From: Kastovskya adunca ATA6-11-RM4 | GTDB lineage: Bacteria > Cyanobacteriota > Cyanobacteriia > Cyanobacteriales > Coleofasciculaceae | Length of the DNA stretch: 64,000 nt | Reading direction: 5' to 3' | NCBI GenBank assembly: GCA_019359445.1 | Contig: JAHHHJ010000010.1 | Coordinates: 124,001-188,000, forward strand | Shown: piece by piece, positions 26,461 through 35,778 of the stretch | How positions within the stretch are numbered: the first letter of the stretch is position 1 | Layout: every line of letters begins with the position of its first letter | Made by a program: the position numbers and the translations under genes | Notes under the pieces: model-generated | Database searches by the model: none | What the model saw: the letters and a program-made list of their open reading frames with translations, nothing else | What the model was told of the DNA's origin: nothing

Positions 26461-27404
26461 ACACCTATCTACTCTCTCCAAAATTCTGCTCTGAGATAAG
26501 GCTAACAGGAAGCACTGAAAATGCAAAAGGTAGAATCAGCAGTTGGGAACTTTGCAAGGGTGCAAGCGAAAGCATTGCGAGGCGTTAGCCACCAAGGAAC
26601 ACTATCTGCAATCCGAGAGTTGCAGTAGTTTTGACACACTTAAAGTGACTTGCTTGTTATGTAAGTGAGAAATGTGAATGTAACAGTCGAAAAGCACTCG
26701 CCAGTATGCTTGATAGGCAAACCAATCAAATAAGCCCAGTACAGTGAGAGGCTGCACACCAAGCAGAGGAACTCACTGGCTTTGCTGGCTCCAAAACATT
26801 TCTGTTGGCTCTATGGCTGACAAAATCAAAAGGTGCTTGATTTATCTGAGGCGATCACACTCACCTTAAATTTAAGTTCAGCCTAACTCTTTGTACGGCT
26901 AGATCTGAATGTCGTTGACTACGAAAAAGCCTGAACTGCCCTGAGGGTGGTCAATCCCAACTCTTTTAAGCTACCGCAGAGATTGTAAAAGTGCGACATT
27001 TCCTAGACCAATTTACCGCCAAACTTTGCAGAGACACAGAGGGTCAAGGAAAGCTTATCATGGTAGTGTAACAATCTGCAATAAAAGTATTTATTAACGA
27101 TTTTAACTAAAGTAGAAATATCGCCTTGAGCTTTTCAGTAACGTCAAGTCACCCTAACCCCTGAAGGGCGGCAATTACAAAACACTTATTTATTTATATA
27201 GATAAGTCAGCCCTTGAAAATGCCGATGGGGTTGCCATCACAACGATGCGGGTAGAAGTAGGTTAAGTTAAATTGGCGATAGATCAAAATCCCCAGACCA
27301 AAGTCCGGATTTGTCAGTCGTTCATGGTTCGTGGCTAATCCCCAATTCCTTGTTAACGTTCTCCCCACTCTTAACAAAAAACATAAGAGGTTTAAAAACA
27401 TCCC
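26461..27404. other. Long gene-free region right of the LRR gene
   Basis: More than 900 bases hold no convincing gene. A minus-strand open frame (27207-27422) ends YFYPHRCDGNPIGIFKG and may be a remnant, but I cannot assign it. The lack of coding sequence next to transposase and MFS remnants suggests accumulated debris. Confidence 0.55.
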
Positions 27405-28256
27405 ATGTTTGACGCCACACAACTACTAATTGACTATTTTGTTCTCCAACTCAGAGACGGCTACCACCGGACGTATGGTGGCTGGAAGTCAAACTATGCA
27501 GACATCCTTGCCTGGGCGGGGAGTATGGCTTTAGAAAATATCGCCAACAGCGATGCCCTATATCACAACGTCGAACACACGATCTTAGTGACCTTGGTAG
27601 GGCAGGAAATTCTGCGCGGTAAGCACATCAAAGAGGGTGGAATCTCCTGCGAAGACTGGATGCACAACATTATCTCGCTGTTGTGCCATGATATCGGCTA
27701 CGTCAAGGGCGTTTGTCGGCAAGACAAAATTGCGATGCGGTTGTATGCAACGGGAGTTGATGGCAAGATGGCGAAGCTAGAAGAAGGCGCGTCCGATGCT
27801 AGCCTCACCCCCTACCATGTAGACCGAGGCAAACTTTTTATTGAGGAGCGCTTTGGGGGTCACAACTTAATTGATGCGGAGGTGATTAAGCACAACATTG
27901 AACTCACCCGTTTCCCCGTTCCGGCTGACGAAGATCATCAAGACAAAGTAAATTCCCCAGGTTTAGTAAGAGCCGCAGATTTAATTGGTCAACTTAGCGA
28001 TCCACGTTACCTGAAAAAGATTAGTGCGTTGTTCTATGAGTTTGAAGAAACTGGTGTGAACCGCGCCTTGAATTACCGCCATCCCGGAGACTTGCGGCAA
28101 AATTACGCTAAGTTTTACTGGAACGGTGTTTTTCCCTATATCACGGACGCCCTCAACTACTTACAACTGACTCAACAGGGTCAACAGATTGTCGCTAATC
28201 TCTACGCCAACGTCTTTGTCGTGGAACATGAACAGTTAATGGTGAATGTGGCGTGA
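27405..28256 (+). CDS. HD-domain metal-dependent phosphohydrolase
   Basis: This 283-residue protein has HD-superfamily signatures: YHNVEHT (His54, His58) and the HD pair LLCHDIGYVKG (His95, Asp96), with further histidines around KHNIELTRF. Such proteins bind divalent metal and hydrolyse phosphate esters, often nucleotides or cyclic nucleotides. The substrate is unknown. The N-terminal TYGGWKSNYADILAWAG is common to a cyanobacterial subgroup. It converges with a phosphoribosyltransferase gene only 13 bases away. Confidence 0.88.
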   Translation: MFDATQLLIDYFVLQLRDGYHRTYGGWKSNYADILAWAGSMALENIANSDALYHNVEHTILVTLVGQEILRGKHIKEGGISCEDWMHNIISLLCHDIGYVKGVCRQDKIAMRLYATGVDGKMAKLEEGASDASLTPYHVDRGKLFIEERFGGHNLIDAEVIKHNIELTRFPVPADEDHQDKVNSPGLVRAADLIGQLSDPRYLKKISALFYEFEETGVNRALNYRHPGDLRQNYAKFYWNGVFPYITDALNYLQLTQQGQQIVANLYANVFVVEHEQLMVNVA

Positions 28257-28269
28257 TAGTTAGCCTCAT

Positions 28270-28809
28270 TTATACCTGGTCGTGATTTGTGACGGTAGTT
28301 GAAAGCAGTGAGGCGGCGAGTTCCGCTGGACTCATTTGCTCGTAACGCTCAAAGGGTTGGTGAATCCAAGGATTATCGGCGAGGTAGTCTACGTAGTAGT
28401 CAGGGGCGATCGCAGAGCAGTCTTTGTACCAAATGACGCCAGTACGAATTTCTGCGATGTTCGCCCCGTGGTGACGCTCTAGCCAGCGGATGGATTCCTC
28501 AAGGCTAATCCCAGAATCTACTAAATCATCAAGGAGTAGCACCCGCGCCCCTAATTTTTCCGTGGTCATGCTCAGGTGGCGGGAAAAGATAATCGTGCCG
28601 CGATCGCGATTTTCGGGCCCACCATAGGAAGATGTGGAAAGAATCGCTAGGGGTTGGCGGAAAATGCGACAGAGAATATCGCCAACCCGTAGCCCCCCCT
28701 TGGCAATGCAGACAATTTGGTTAAAATCCCAGTTGGCTTGATAGATTTTGACTGCTAACTGCTCGATTTTGTGATTGTATTCTGACCAAGAAATGTAAAG
28801 ATCGGGCAT
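28270..28809 (-). CDS. Phosphoribosyltransferase (purine-type PRTase)
   Basis: This 179-residue type I PRTase has the PRPP-binding loop LLLDDLVDSGISL (91-103). The N-terminal IVCIAKGGLRVGDILCRIF is the other conserved segment (KGGL). It probably converts a purine base and PRPP to the nucleotide, like hypoxanthine or xanthine PRTases, though the hood residues that set base specificity do not allow a firm choice. The C-terminus (DYLADNPWIHQPFE) is typical of xanthine PRTase-like proteins. It converges with the HD gene. Confidence 0.85.
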   Translation of the reverse strand: MPDLYISWSEYNHKIEQLAVKIYQANWDFNQIVCIAKGGLRVGDILCRIFRQPLAILSTSSYGGPENRDRGTIIFSRHLSMTTEKLGARVLLLDDLVDSGISLEESIRWLERHHGANIAEIRTGVIWYKDCSAIAPDYYVDYLADNPWIHQPFERYEQMSPAELAASLLSTTVTNHDQV

Positions 28810-28962
28810 AAGAAGCGTCTAGAAAGGCATCAATAGATGAAGTAAATCTAAATAAATAGTACAACGATCAACTAAACTCCTCTGATGGCAATCGAACAAC
28901 AAAGGAGATTGTTTTACGTTTGTGCATTTTTTTGAGACCCCTTTGCGAAAGTCAAAGCTGTT

Positions 28963-30405
28963 ATGAGTAATATTTCCTCATCTGAACCGTCGGATTCCTT
29001 GCCAACACCCAAGTCAGAAAAGCTACGTTTTAGAACCAAACTTGCCTATGGTGCAGGGGATATGGGTGCGGCAATTACGGCGAATATTCTGGCGTTTTAT
29101 CTCCCGATTTTTCTGACGGATATTGCTAGCTTAGGGGCAGGGTTAGCCGCTAGCTTGTTACTCCTCAGCAAGATTTGGGATGCCGTAAACGATCCGATGG
29201 TGGGAGTGTTAAGCGATCGCACCAGTTCCAAACGCTGGGGGCGTCGTCTCCCTTGGATGCTCTATGGGGCAATTCCCTTTGGGATTACCTTCGTTTTGCA
29301 ATGGATTGTCCCCGACTTCAGTCAGTGGGGATTGTTTTGGTACTACCTGCTAGTTTCCGTTTTATTCAATACTTTCTATACCGCCGTTAATTTACCCTAT
29401 ACGGCTCTCACCCCAGAACTGACCCAGGATTACAACGAACGCACCACCCTCAATAGCTTTCGCTTCACCTTCTCTATTGGCGGTAGTATCCTGTCTGTTA
29501 TTTTTGTCGCGATCATCGCTGCTCTGTTTCCCACCGACCGACAGTTCCAGTATTTAATGATCGGTATCGGCTGCGGTGTAGTTTCCGTATTGACGTTGTA
29601 TTGGTGTGTTTGGGGAATACGCGATCGCGTTATGGAATCAGAGGCAAGAATCCCGGCTGAGACGCAACCCGTTACCCTGCCAATATTAGAGCAGGTGCGG
29701 ATTGCTTTTAGTAACCGCCCTTTTCTCTACGTCATTGGCATTTATCTGTGTTCCTGGTTAGGTGTCCAAGTCACCGCCGCCATTATTCCTTACTTTGTCA
29801 TCCGCTGGATGGGCGAACCCGATTCAACCGTCGCCCAAGTCATCCTGGCGGTTCAGGGGACTGCCTTATTGATGCTGTTTGTCTGGAGTGCCGTTAGCAA
29901 GCGAGTGGGTAAAAGAGCGGTGTACTTTATGGGTATGGGCTTGTGGATTATCGCTCAAGCTGGACTGCTTTTCTTACAACCCGGTCAAATCGTTTTGCTG
30001 TACATCCTTTCCGTCATGGCAGGATTTGGCGTCTCTACTGCTTACCTCATTCCCTGGTCGATGTTACCTGATGTGATTGAACTGGATGAACTGCAAACAG
30101 GGCAACGGCGCGAGGGGATTTTTTATAGCTTTATGGTGCTACTGCAAAAAGTTTGTTTAGCCGTAGCGATCGCTCTAGTTTTAAAAAGCTTGGATTGGGC
30201 AGGATACATCGCCCCAACTGCCGAGAACCTAACCCCTGCTCAACCAGAGGCGGTACTGTGGGCAATTCGCATCGCCATTGGCCCGTTACCAACGATCGCC
30301 TTGATTGTGGGCATAATTCTCGCCTACTTCTACCCCATCACTCGTGAAGTCCATGCAGAAATTTTGCTAAAACTCCAAGAGCGTCGGGCAACGCAGAATC
30401 ATTAG
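28963..30405 (+). CDS. MFS transporter of the GPH (glycoside-pentoside-hexuronide:cation) family
   Basis: This 480-residue protein has about twelve membrane helices. The N-terminal KLAYGAGDMGAAITANILAFYLPIFLTDI and the loop NDPMVGVLSDRTSSKRWGRRLPWMLYGAIPFG are the GPH/MelB signature, with the acidic and arginine residues of helices 2-3. A long central loop (SEARIPAETQPVTLP) joins the halves. It probably carries a sugar or related solute with Na+ or H+. The substrate is not predictable and no catabolic gene is adjacent. Confidence 0.88.
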   Translation: MSNISSSEPSDSLPTPKSEKLRFRTKLAYGAGDMGAAITANILAFYLPIFLTDIASLGAGLAASLLLLSKIWDAVNDPMVGVLSDRTSSKRWGRRLPWMLYGAIPFGITFVLQWIVPDFSQWGLFWYYLLVSVLFNTFYTAVNLPYTALTPELTQDYNERTTLNSFRFTFSIGGSILSVIFVAIIAALFPTDRQFQYLMIGIGCGVVSVLTLYWCVWGIRDRVMESEARIPAETQPVTLPILEQVRIAFSNRPFLYVIGIYLCSWLGVQVTAAIIPYFVIRWMGEPDSTVAQVILAVQGTALLMLFVWSAVSKRVGKRAVYFMGMGLWIIAQAGLLFLQPGQIVLLYILSVMAGFGVSTAYLIPWSMLPDVIELDELQTGQRREGIFYSFMVLLQKVCLAVAIALVLKSLDWAGYIAPTAENLTPAQPEAVLWAIRIAIGPLPTIALIVGIILAYFYPITREVHAEILLKLQERRATQNH

Positions 30406-30440
30406 GGACTAGCGATCCGCACTTTTACAATCACTGACAA

Positions 30441-31013
30441 TTAGTGATGTTTCACGCGGTCAAACAACCACAGGGAAGCAATAGTCCCAAAGAAGTGAGC
30501 GCCAATACCATTGACATTTGCCACAGCAACAAACACGTCAAGGGTACGAACGATTTTGTAAGGGTCAGTGATGGCAACCCCTGGAGGTTGGGAGACTGTT
30601 TTTGCCACTAGTACACTCAGAGTAAAGCTAGCACCCAGTAGGTTTAAGAAGATTCCCACTAAGCCAACAATTAATCCCAATCGCACCAGTTTCGTAGTCT
30701 CGGCTTTTGAAGGACGCACCTGTGATAGGGGACTACGAAGCAATCTGGCAATGCGCGTGTAACGGAAAGCCAAATAAACCGCAAATGCCAGGGCAAGAAT
30801 ACCGCAAACGGCCCAAAATATACCAATACCAAGGCCTGGGCTTTCTTCTGCGGCAAATCCGATACCTATCTGGGCATATAACAAAGACAAGCCTGATGCC
30901 ACAGCCAGCCCCAACTGTACCCAAAAGGCAATCCAGCCCGTTAGACGCAGCTTTTCCGCAATGTCTTCGAGCAGCGGGGCAACTGGAGAATTAGAATCTG
31001 GCTTGGTTTCCAT
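30441..31013 (-). CDS. DUF3611 membrane protein (Tic21/PIC1 homologue)
   Basis: This 190-residue protein has four membrane helices (about 28-50, 60-85, 110-135 and 158-185). Its pattern WIAFWVQLGLAVASGLSLLYA and the central LSQVRPSKAETTKLVRLGLIVGLVGI match DUF3611. To my knowledge, that family includes the plant chloroplast inner-envelope protein Tic21/PIC1, linked to protein import or iron permeation. In cyanobacteria it sits in the inner membrane, with an uncertain role, perhaps in iron homeostasis. It is monocistronic. Confidence 0.85.
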   Translation of the reverse strand: METKPDSNSPVAPLLEDIAEKLRLTGWIAFWVQLGLAVASGLSLLYAQIGIGFAAEESPGLGIGIFWAVCGILALAFAVYLAFRYTRIARLLRSPLSQVRPSKAETTKLVRLGLIVGLVGIFLNLLGASFTLSVLVAKTVSQPPGVAITDPYKIVRTLDVFVAVANVNGIGAHFFGTIASLWLFDRVKHH

Positions 31014-31118
31014 AGCGATTTCGATAGGGCGTCACGGAAACTGGTCAACAGCCGTGCATGGCAGGGGGTAATACTTCCCTCAATCGTTCCTGAATTGGGG
31101 ATCGTTTGTCACTTATCA

Positions 31119-33539
31119 TTAGGTAGATTTTGGCCAAGTAAAATAAAAAGTTGCCCCCGCCCCTACTTCCGACTCTACCCAGACGCGTCCCCCTCGGCTC
31201 TCAATAATTTTCTTCACAACAGAAAGCCCAATACCAGTACCTTCCACTTTGTCGCGAGCCTCTAATCTCTGGAAGATGATCCAAATTTTCTGGTGATACT
31301 CTGGTGCAATTCCTTGTCCGTTATCGGCAACGGAGAACTGGTAGTAGCTGCCGACCTCTTGAGAGCCGATCTCGATCCGGACATCGGGGCGATAGGAGTA
31401 CTTGATCGCATTGCTAATCAAGTTCATAAAGATTTGTTCTAGGGGGATTTTTTCAGTGTGAAATGTCGGCATTCCAGGCTGAATAACGATCGCGACTTCC
31501 GGTGAGGGATCTAGGAGTTCAACAACGTCAGCTAGCAGGGCATCAACATCAACGGTTTGAGTCTGATGACAAAGGCGACCGGCGCGGGAATACTGGAGAA
31601 TTCCGTCAATTAAGGATTCCATACGGTGAACCCGCCCGCGCATCAAGTTCAAATGCTGGCGGGAATCTTCATTGAGGGTGTCTCCTAAGTCTTCTTCTAG
31701 CCACTCAGAAAGATTAGCGATCGCTCGTAAGGGGGCTTTCAAATCGTGGGAAGCAATATAAGCAAACTGCTCAAGTTCTTGATTGCTGCGCTCTAATGCC
31801 TGAGTCAGTTGAGTCAAGGCTTCTGCTTTTTTCTCAACCTCCTGCCGCGCCCTGACTTGTGCTGTCACCTCTACGGCATGAGTCATTAAGCCATACACCT
31901 GGTTTTCACTATCAAACAACGGTTGATAAACAAAATTCCAAAAGCTTTCTTCCAACTCACCATCACCGTTGCGGTCAAAGACGGCTCGCATCTCCTTCCC
32001 CACATACGCCTTGCCCGTGGCATACACCCGATCAAGCAGTTCAAAGAAGCCTTGTCCTTCTAAGTCCGGAAATGCCTCACGAGCCGTTTTCCCCTTGATC
32101 TCCCGGTTGTTTACTAGCTGCCCATACAGGGGATTAGATGTTTCTATAACATGATTGGGGCCGCGAGAGGTTTGAATGGCAGCAGGTGCCTGCAAAAACA
32201 CGCGTTGCAATTCCGCACGGGCGGTTTCAGCTTCCCCTAATGCCTTCGCTAGTGCCTCCTGCACTCGCTTGCGCTCGGTGATGTCGTGCATCAAAGCCAC
32301 TGCACCAATTTTGCGTCCTTTGTCGTCAAACAGGGGGTCGCCATTGGCGAGAATATAGCGGGGCGGTTGACCTTTTGCCACAATCGCCATTTCCGCATTA
32401 CGTACAGACTCGCCTTGGAAGGCACGCACGAGGGGAATGTTTTCGGTTGCTAGTGGGGTGACTCCGTCTTCCTCGTAAAGGTCATAGAGGCTTGTCCACT
32501 GCTCCGGTGGTACAGTCAGAGGATCTAACCCATGCCATTCACGAGCGACTCGATTGAAAAGTGTTAGCTTTCCATTGGCATTACAGGCGACTACAGCTTC
32601 CGAGAAGTTTTCCACCAAGACCTTGGTAAATTCCTGCTCCTGTCGCAAAGCTTCCTTTGCCTGCTTGGGATCAGTGATATCGGTGTGGATGCCCACCCAC
32701 TCCCGAATGCTACCGTCGGCTGCTAGCACTGACACACCGCGAACGCTCATGTAGCGGTATTCTCCGTCATGACGCCGCAGCCGATACTCGACTTCGTAAT
32801 GTGTTTTGTTCTCTACGGCATTTAGCCATGCTTGGGCTGTGTTGTCTCGATCGTCCGGGTGAACACAATTGAGCCATCCCCAGTCTTGATATTCCTCAAA
32901 GGTTTGCCCAGTAAAGGCGCTCCATCCGGGTTGGGGGGAGACGATTTTGCCTTCTGCATTGGTATTCCAGACGATTTGGGTAGTTGCTTTGAGAAGGGAG
33001 CAGTAGCGCTCTTCATTCTTGCGGAGTGCGTCCTGCACGGCTTCCCACTTGAGGCGTGTGGCTTGTTCCTGAGACAGTTGCTGTTTTTGTTCTACCGCTG
33101 CCTTTTCTTGGGTAATATCTACTAGCACGCCGCGCCGCCGCGCCGCACGACCGTTTTCATCTGCCACCACTCGCACCCGGTCTTTGAGCCAGATGATGCG
33201 ACCATCAGTAGCTAGAGCGCGATACTCAAGCTCGTAATCTTGGGACGCTTGGGTTGCCGTGGTAGAGAGGGTGATACACCAATCCCGGTCTTCTGGATGC
33301 AACAAGCGGTTTTGCCAGAAGTCCGGCTCCTCTAGCCATTGGCGGATCGGATAACCGAGAAGATCTTCAGCACGACGAGACACGAAGGTAAATTTTCCGG
33401 TGGTGGCGTCCATCTCCCAGATGATGGCGTCAAGTCCTTGAATTAAATCAATGAAGCGATCGCGAGATTCTACTTCCACTGGTTTTACGATTGGTGAATC
33501 GATGTCTAGGGGTGATAGTGGCAGCTTAGTCTCACTCAT
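31119..33539 (-). CDS. Multi-PAS sensor histidine kinase
   Basis: An 806-residue soluble kinase. Four PAS/PAC modules occupy about 30-150 (IIWEMDATTGKFTFVSRRAEDLLGYP), 175-295 (QIVWNTNAEGKIVSPQPGWSAFTGQ), 305-425 (AVVACNANGKLTLFNRVAREWHG) and 440-560. A coiled coil leads to HisKA with phospho-accepting His598 (IASHDLKAPLRAIANL). The HATPase has N (IFMNLISNAIKYS), G1 (VADNGQGIAPE) and G2 (VEGTGIGLSV) boxes, and resembles phytochrome-like kinases. It has no receiver domain and no linked regulator. The ligand is unknown. Confidence 0.92.
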   Translation of the reverse strand: MSETKLPLSPLDIDSPIVKPVEVESRDRFIDLIQGLDAIIWEMDATTGKFTFVSRRAEDLLGYPIRQWLEEPDFWQNRLLHPEDRDWCITLSTTATQASQDYELEYRALATDGRIIWLKDRVRVVADENGRAARRRGVLVDITQEKAAVEQKQQLSQEQATRLKWEAVQDALRKNEERYCSLLKATTQIVWNTNAEGKIVSPQPGWSAFTGQTFEEYQDWGWLNCVHPDDRDNTAQAWLNAVENKTHYEVEYRLRRHDGEYRYMSVRGVSVLAADGSIREWVGIHTDITDPKQAKEALRQEQEFTKVLVENFSEAVVACNANGKLTLFNRVAREWHGLDPLTVPPEQWTSLYDLYEEDGVTPLATENIPLVRAFQGESVRNAEMAIVAKGQPPRYILANGDPLFDDKGRKIGAVALMHDITERKRVQEALAKALGEAETARAELQRVFLQAPAAIQTSRGPNHVIETSNPLYGQLVNNREIKGKTAREAFPDLEGQGFFELLDRVYATGKAYVGKEMRAVFDRNGDGELEESFWNFVYQPLFDSENQVYGLMTHAVEVTAQVRARQEVEKKAEALTQLTQALERSNQELEQFAYIASHDLKAPLRAIANLSEWLEEDLGDTLNEDSRQHLNLMRGRVHRMESLIDGILQYSRAGRLCHQTQTVDVDALLADVVELLDPSPEVAIVIQPGMPTFHTEKIPLEQIFMNLISNAIKYSYRPDVRIEIGSQEVGSYYQFSVADNGQGIAPEYHQKIWIIFQRLEARDKVEGTGIGLSVVKKIIESRGGRVWVESEVGAGATFYFTWPKST

Positions 33540-33617
33540 GCTTAAGTTTCCTGGATAAACAGATCTGGGAATGCTTGCTAGGAGGCGATCGCGTTTACAG
33601 CAATTTCTGGCAGGGAA

Positions 33618-34790
33618 TTAAAAATGCTCGCTCATCCACGGCTCTGATCCAGAAAATAGCTGAGTCGCCGCGACAAGAGCCGCGTCTGTAGATGCTAATA
33701 ATCCAGCCGTTTTGAGTTGCTCCGGGGTAAATAACCCGGTGTAGAGGGGGGCGAGTCCTCCGATGTTGAGCTGCAAGTCACCGCGACCGCCTCTGGTGAC
33801 TTCACCGCTTCCCCCGGAGACGGTTAAGACAAATTTTCCGGTGTTTTCCGGCAGTACGTCGTCTTGAATATTTAGGTGTAATTCAGCGTCTACTCCCACA
33901 GGATAACCTCGTTTTTCTAAGGCTTTGGGGACATCCACTACCCGCAACAGCCAGCGTTCTACATGCTGCACCGTGCTAGTTTGTTCGGGGAGTTGTAAGA
34001 GTAAGGGGTCAACAGATGGCCCGCGCCACAGCACCGACTGAGCAATAGAGCGGTGGTCAGCAAAGAAAGTCCACAACTGCTGCTCCGCTGCCGGGGTCAG
34101 CACCACGCAGTCTTGAACCACGAGGTCATAACCCGTACTCGTCTGCTGCTGCTTGAAGATGACATAACCGACGAGTTGGGTTTCACTGCCGATGGTGTAG
34201 GCATAAACTTCTGCCCTTTGCGGCTGGAGCACTCGCGTCCACAGTGCTGCATTGCGCTCTAGCTTGCCGTTTGTCTGGCTGGCGGCTTTTTGGTAAAGGT
34301 CTGCAAATACTTCGGCTTGACGGGGAACGGCACGGACAGGAAGCGTTCGCGATCGCATCAAAATACTGTCAAGGGGCAACTTCCACAGACACCGCGTTCC
34401 GGCTTGTTCGTAACCTACCTTCCGGTAGGGACGTTGCGTGGCGGCATAGAGGGTGGAGAGAGGGACACCGTTTTGATGCAGTTCTCTCAATGTTTGAGTC
34501 AGCATTTCCACCGCCACCCCAGTTCCTCGGTGTTCCGGTGGTACGCCGACGGAGGCTAGTCCTGCCATCGGTATGCATTGACCGCCAAACCACTGAGCGA
34601 TTGGGTAAATTGCCAAGCTGCCCACGACTTCCCCTGCACGCTGCAAGCAGCGAAAGTTTTCTTGTCCGACGTTCTGGTAGTAGGACGACCAATGGCTACT
34701 CGATTCGTTGAAGCACTGGCGAGTAATTTCTTCCAGACGCTGCAATTGCTCGGATGTGGAGGGAGTGCAAAACTTAAACTGAGATGTCAT
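33618..34790 (-). CDS. Eis-like GNAT N-acetyltransferase
   Basis: A protein of about 390 residues with the tripartite architecture of Eis-type acetyltransferases: an N-terminal GNAT domain with the acetyl-CoA loop VPPEHRGTGVAVEML (EHRGTG 86-91), a second GNAT-like domain and a C-terminal sterol-carrier-like domain (VLTVSGGSGEVTRGGRGDLQLNIGGLAPLYTG). Eis proteins acetylate amines such as aminoglycosides, but the natural substrate in cyanobacteria is unknown. The start is ATG 34790 (MTSQFKFC); upstream sequence to 34850 is open but does not resemble the family. Confidence 0.87.
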   Translation of the reverse strand: MTSQFKFCTPSTSEQLQRLEEITRQCFNESSSHWSSYYQNVGQENFRCLQRAGEVVGSLAIYPIAQWFGGQCIPMAGLASVGVPPEHRGTGVAVEMLTQTLRELHQNGVPLSTLYAATQRPYRKVGYEQAGTRCLWKLPLDSILMRSRTLPVRAVPRQAEVFADLYQKAASQTNGKLERNAALWTRVLQPQRAEVYAYTIGSETQLVGYVIFKQQQTSTGYDLVVQDCVVLTPAAEQQLWTFFADHRSIAQSVLWRGPSVDPLLLQLPEQTSTVQHVERWLLRVVDVPKALEKRGYPVGVDAELHLNIQDDVLPENTGKFVLTVSGGSGEVTRGGRGDLQLNIGGLAPLYTGLFTPEQLKTAGLLASTDAALVAATQLFSGSEPWMSEHF

Positions 34791-35211
34791 CGGCAAGGCG
34801 CATGAGATTTTCCCGGCAGTCGGAACGGATTGACTCGCTAAAAATGGCAAAATTTAGTCCTGCCTGTTCTGGAGTCTAGTACTGGAGGAAGAAAATGGCG
34901 GCTTCCGGGATAATAACAAGCTAAATATCACAGGATAAATCTAGCGTAGGTCTGATCTTTGCCACCAATATTTCTTTGTGGTGGTGCCGAGAATTTACCA
35001 ATCTCGGTATTGGTATATATACGCTCTTTGACTCTATGTCTAGGTGAAGACCGGATTTGTAGCGCTATTTATCAAAAATTTACACTTCTCAATGCTTGCC
35101 CCCAAAAATATTTAAACTTCATTGCAGAATAAGAAGAGAGCGGTCACATCGTGATAATTTCTATAACGTTAGGAATAGCTTAGAGTCTTAGAGTTACAAC
35201 GGGAGAACACC
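34791..35211. other. Gene-free spacer between divergent genes
   Basis: About 420 bases separate the acetyltransferase and the 66-residue ORF. No ORF or RNA was recognised. Promoters for both genes should lie here. Confidence 0.6.
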
Positions 35212-35412
35212 TTGGATTTGCATTCTACTCAAGCTCAAAACCCATCTTTTCATGAAGATATCAGTGAGTATGTGGCTCAGTTACAGCTTCACATGGCTTT
35301 ACAAGCCCGTAACTTAGTCCCGACCCTTACTAAGGCAGCCGATAGCAGAGAGCAGCTATTACAGCAAACCCAGGCAAACATCGAAAAACTGGTTTCGCGG
35401 CAAGCCATTTAG
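35212..35412 (+). CDS. Small hypothetical protein with TTG start
   Basis: A 66-residue product (MDLHSTQAQNPSFHEDISEYVAQLQLHMALQARNL...) that is helical, soluble and charged. TTG 35212 is preceded by GGGAG with a six-base gap, a strong ribosome binding site, and supports a real gene. No family is recognised. Its size and lack of membrane segments leave the function open. A HIP1-centred palindrome with a T-run follows about 75 bases after the stop. Confidence 0.65.
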   Translation: MDLHSTQAQNPSFHEDISEYVAQLQLHMALQARNLVPTLTKAADSREQLLQQTQANIEKLVSRQAI

Positions 35413-35486
35413 ATTTAGTTTGATGGTTCAACAATTAGATTAAGCGATCGCCCGCCAAGGGTAGAGAACAGATTCTCACAGTTGGC

Positions 35487-35504
35487 AAAAAGCGATCGCT
35501 TTTT
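35487..35504 (+). terminator. HIP1-centred terminator-like palindrome
   Basis: The sequence AAAAAGCGATCGCTTTTT is a perfect palindrome centred on the HIP1 octamer GCGATCGC, and is followed by ATTT. It can fold as a short stem ending in a T-run, so it may terminate the 66-residue gene. It also has A-runs opposite, making it bidirectional in form. Confidence 0.5.
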
Positions 35505-35778
35505 ATTTGGTCGCCTGTCTCGGCTGAGAGGCAAAGGTGCGAAGTGCTGAGTTGTTCAGGATTCGTGGCGAGTAGCAAGGAGTGCTAATCACCGACAGGG
35601 CATTACGGGGATCTGGTAGCGTAACATCCTGTAACATTTGGCATAGTGATAAATAAACGACCTGCAATAATTGCGTTCACGGCTAGCAGCAAAGGACGGT
35701 GCGTGGCGCTATCTTGCCTTCTAAGCTGTTATGCAAACGAGAACAATGAATGCAGATAGGAAAGAGGAGACTTTCGTA

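Noticed and set aside
27207-27422. Minus-strand ORF ending YFYPHRCDGNPIGIFKG
   Set aside because: The end looks peptide-like, but the upstream part overlaps the start of the HD gene and contains repeat-like sequence. I could not assign it, so it stays a possible remnant only.
34244-34711. Long plus-strand ORF opposite the Eis-like acetyltransferase
   Set aside because: The minus-strand frame has the GNAT motif and full-length homology; this ORF is rich in Arg/Ser/Leu shadows.
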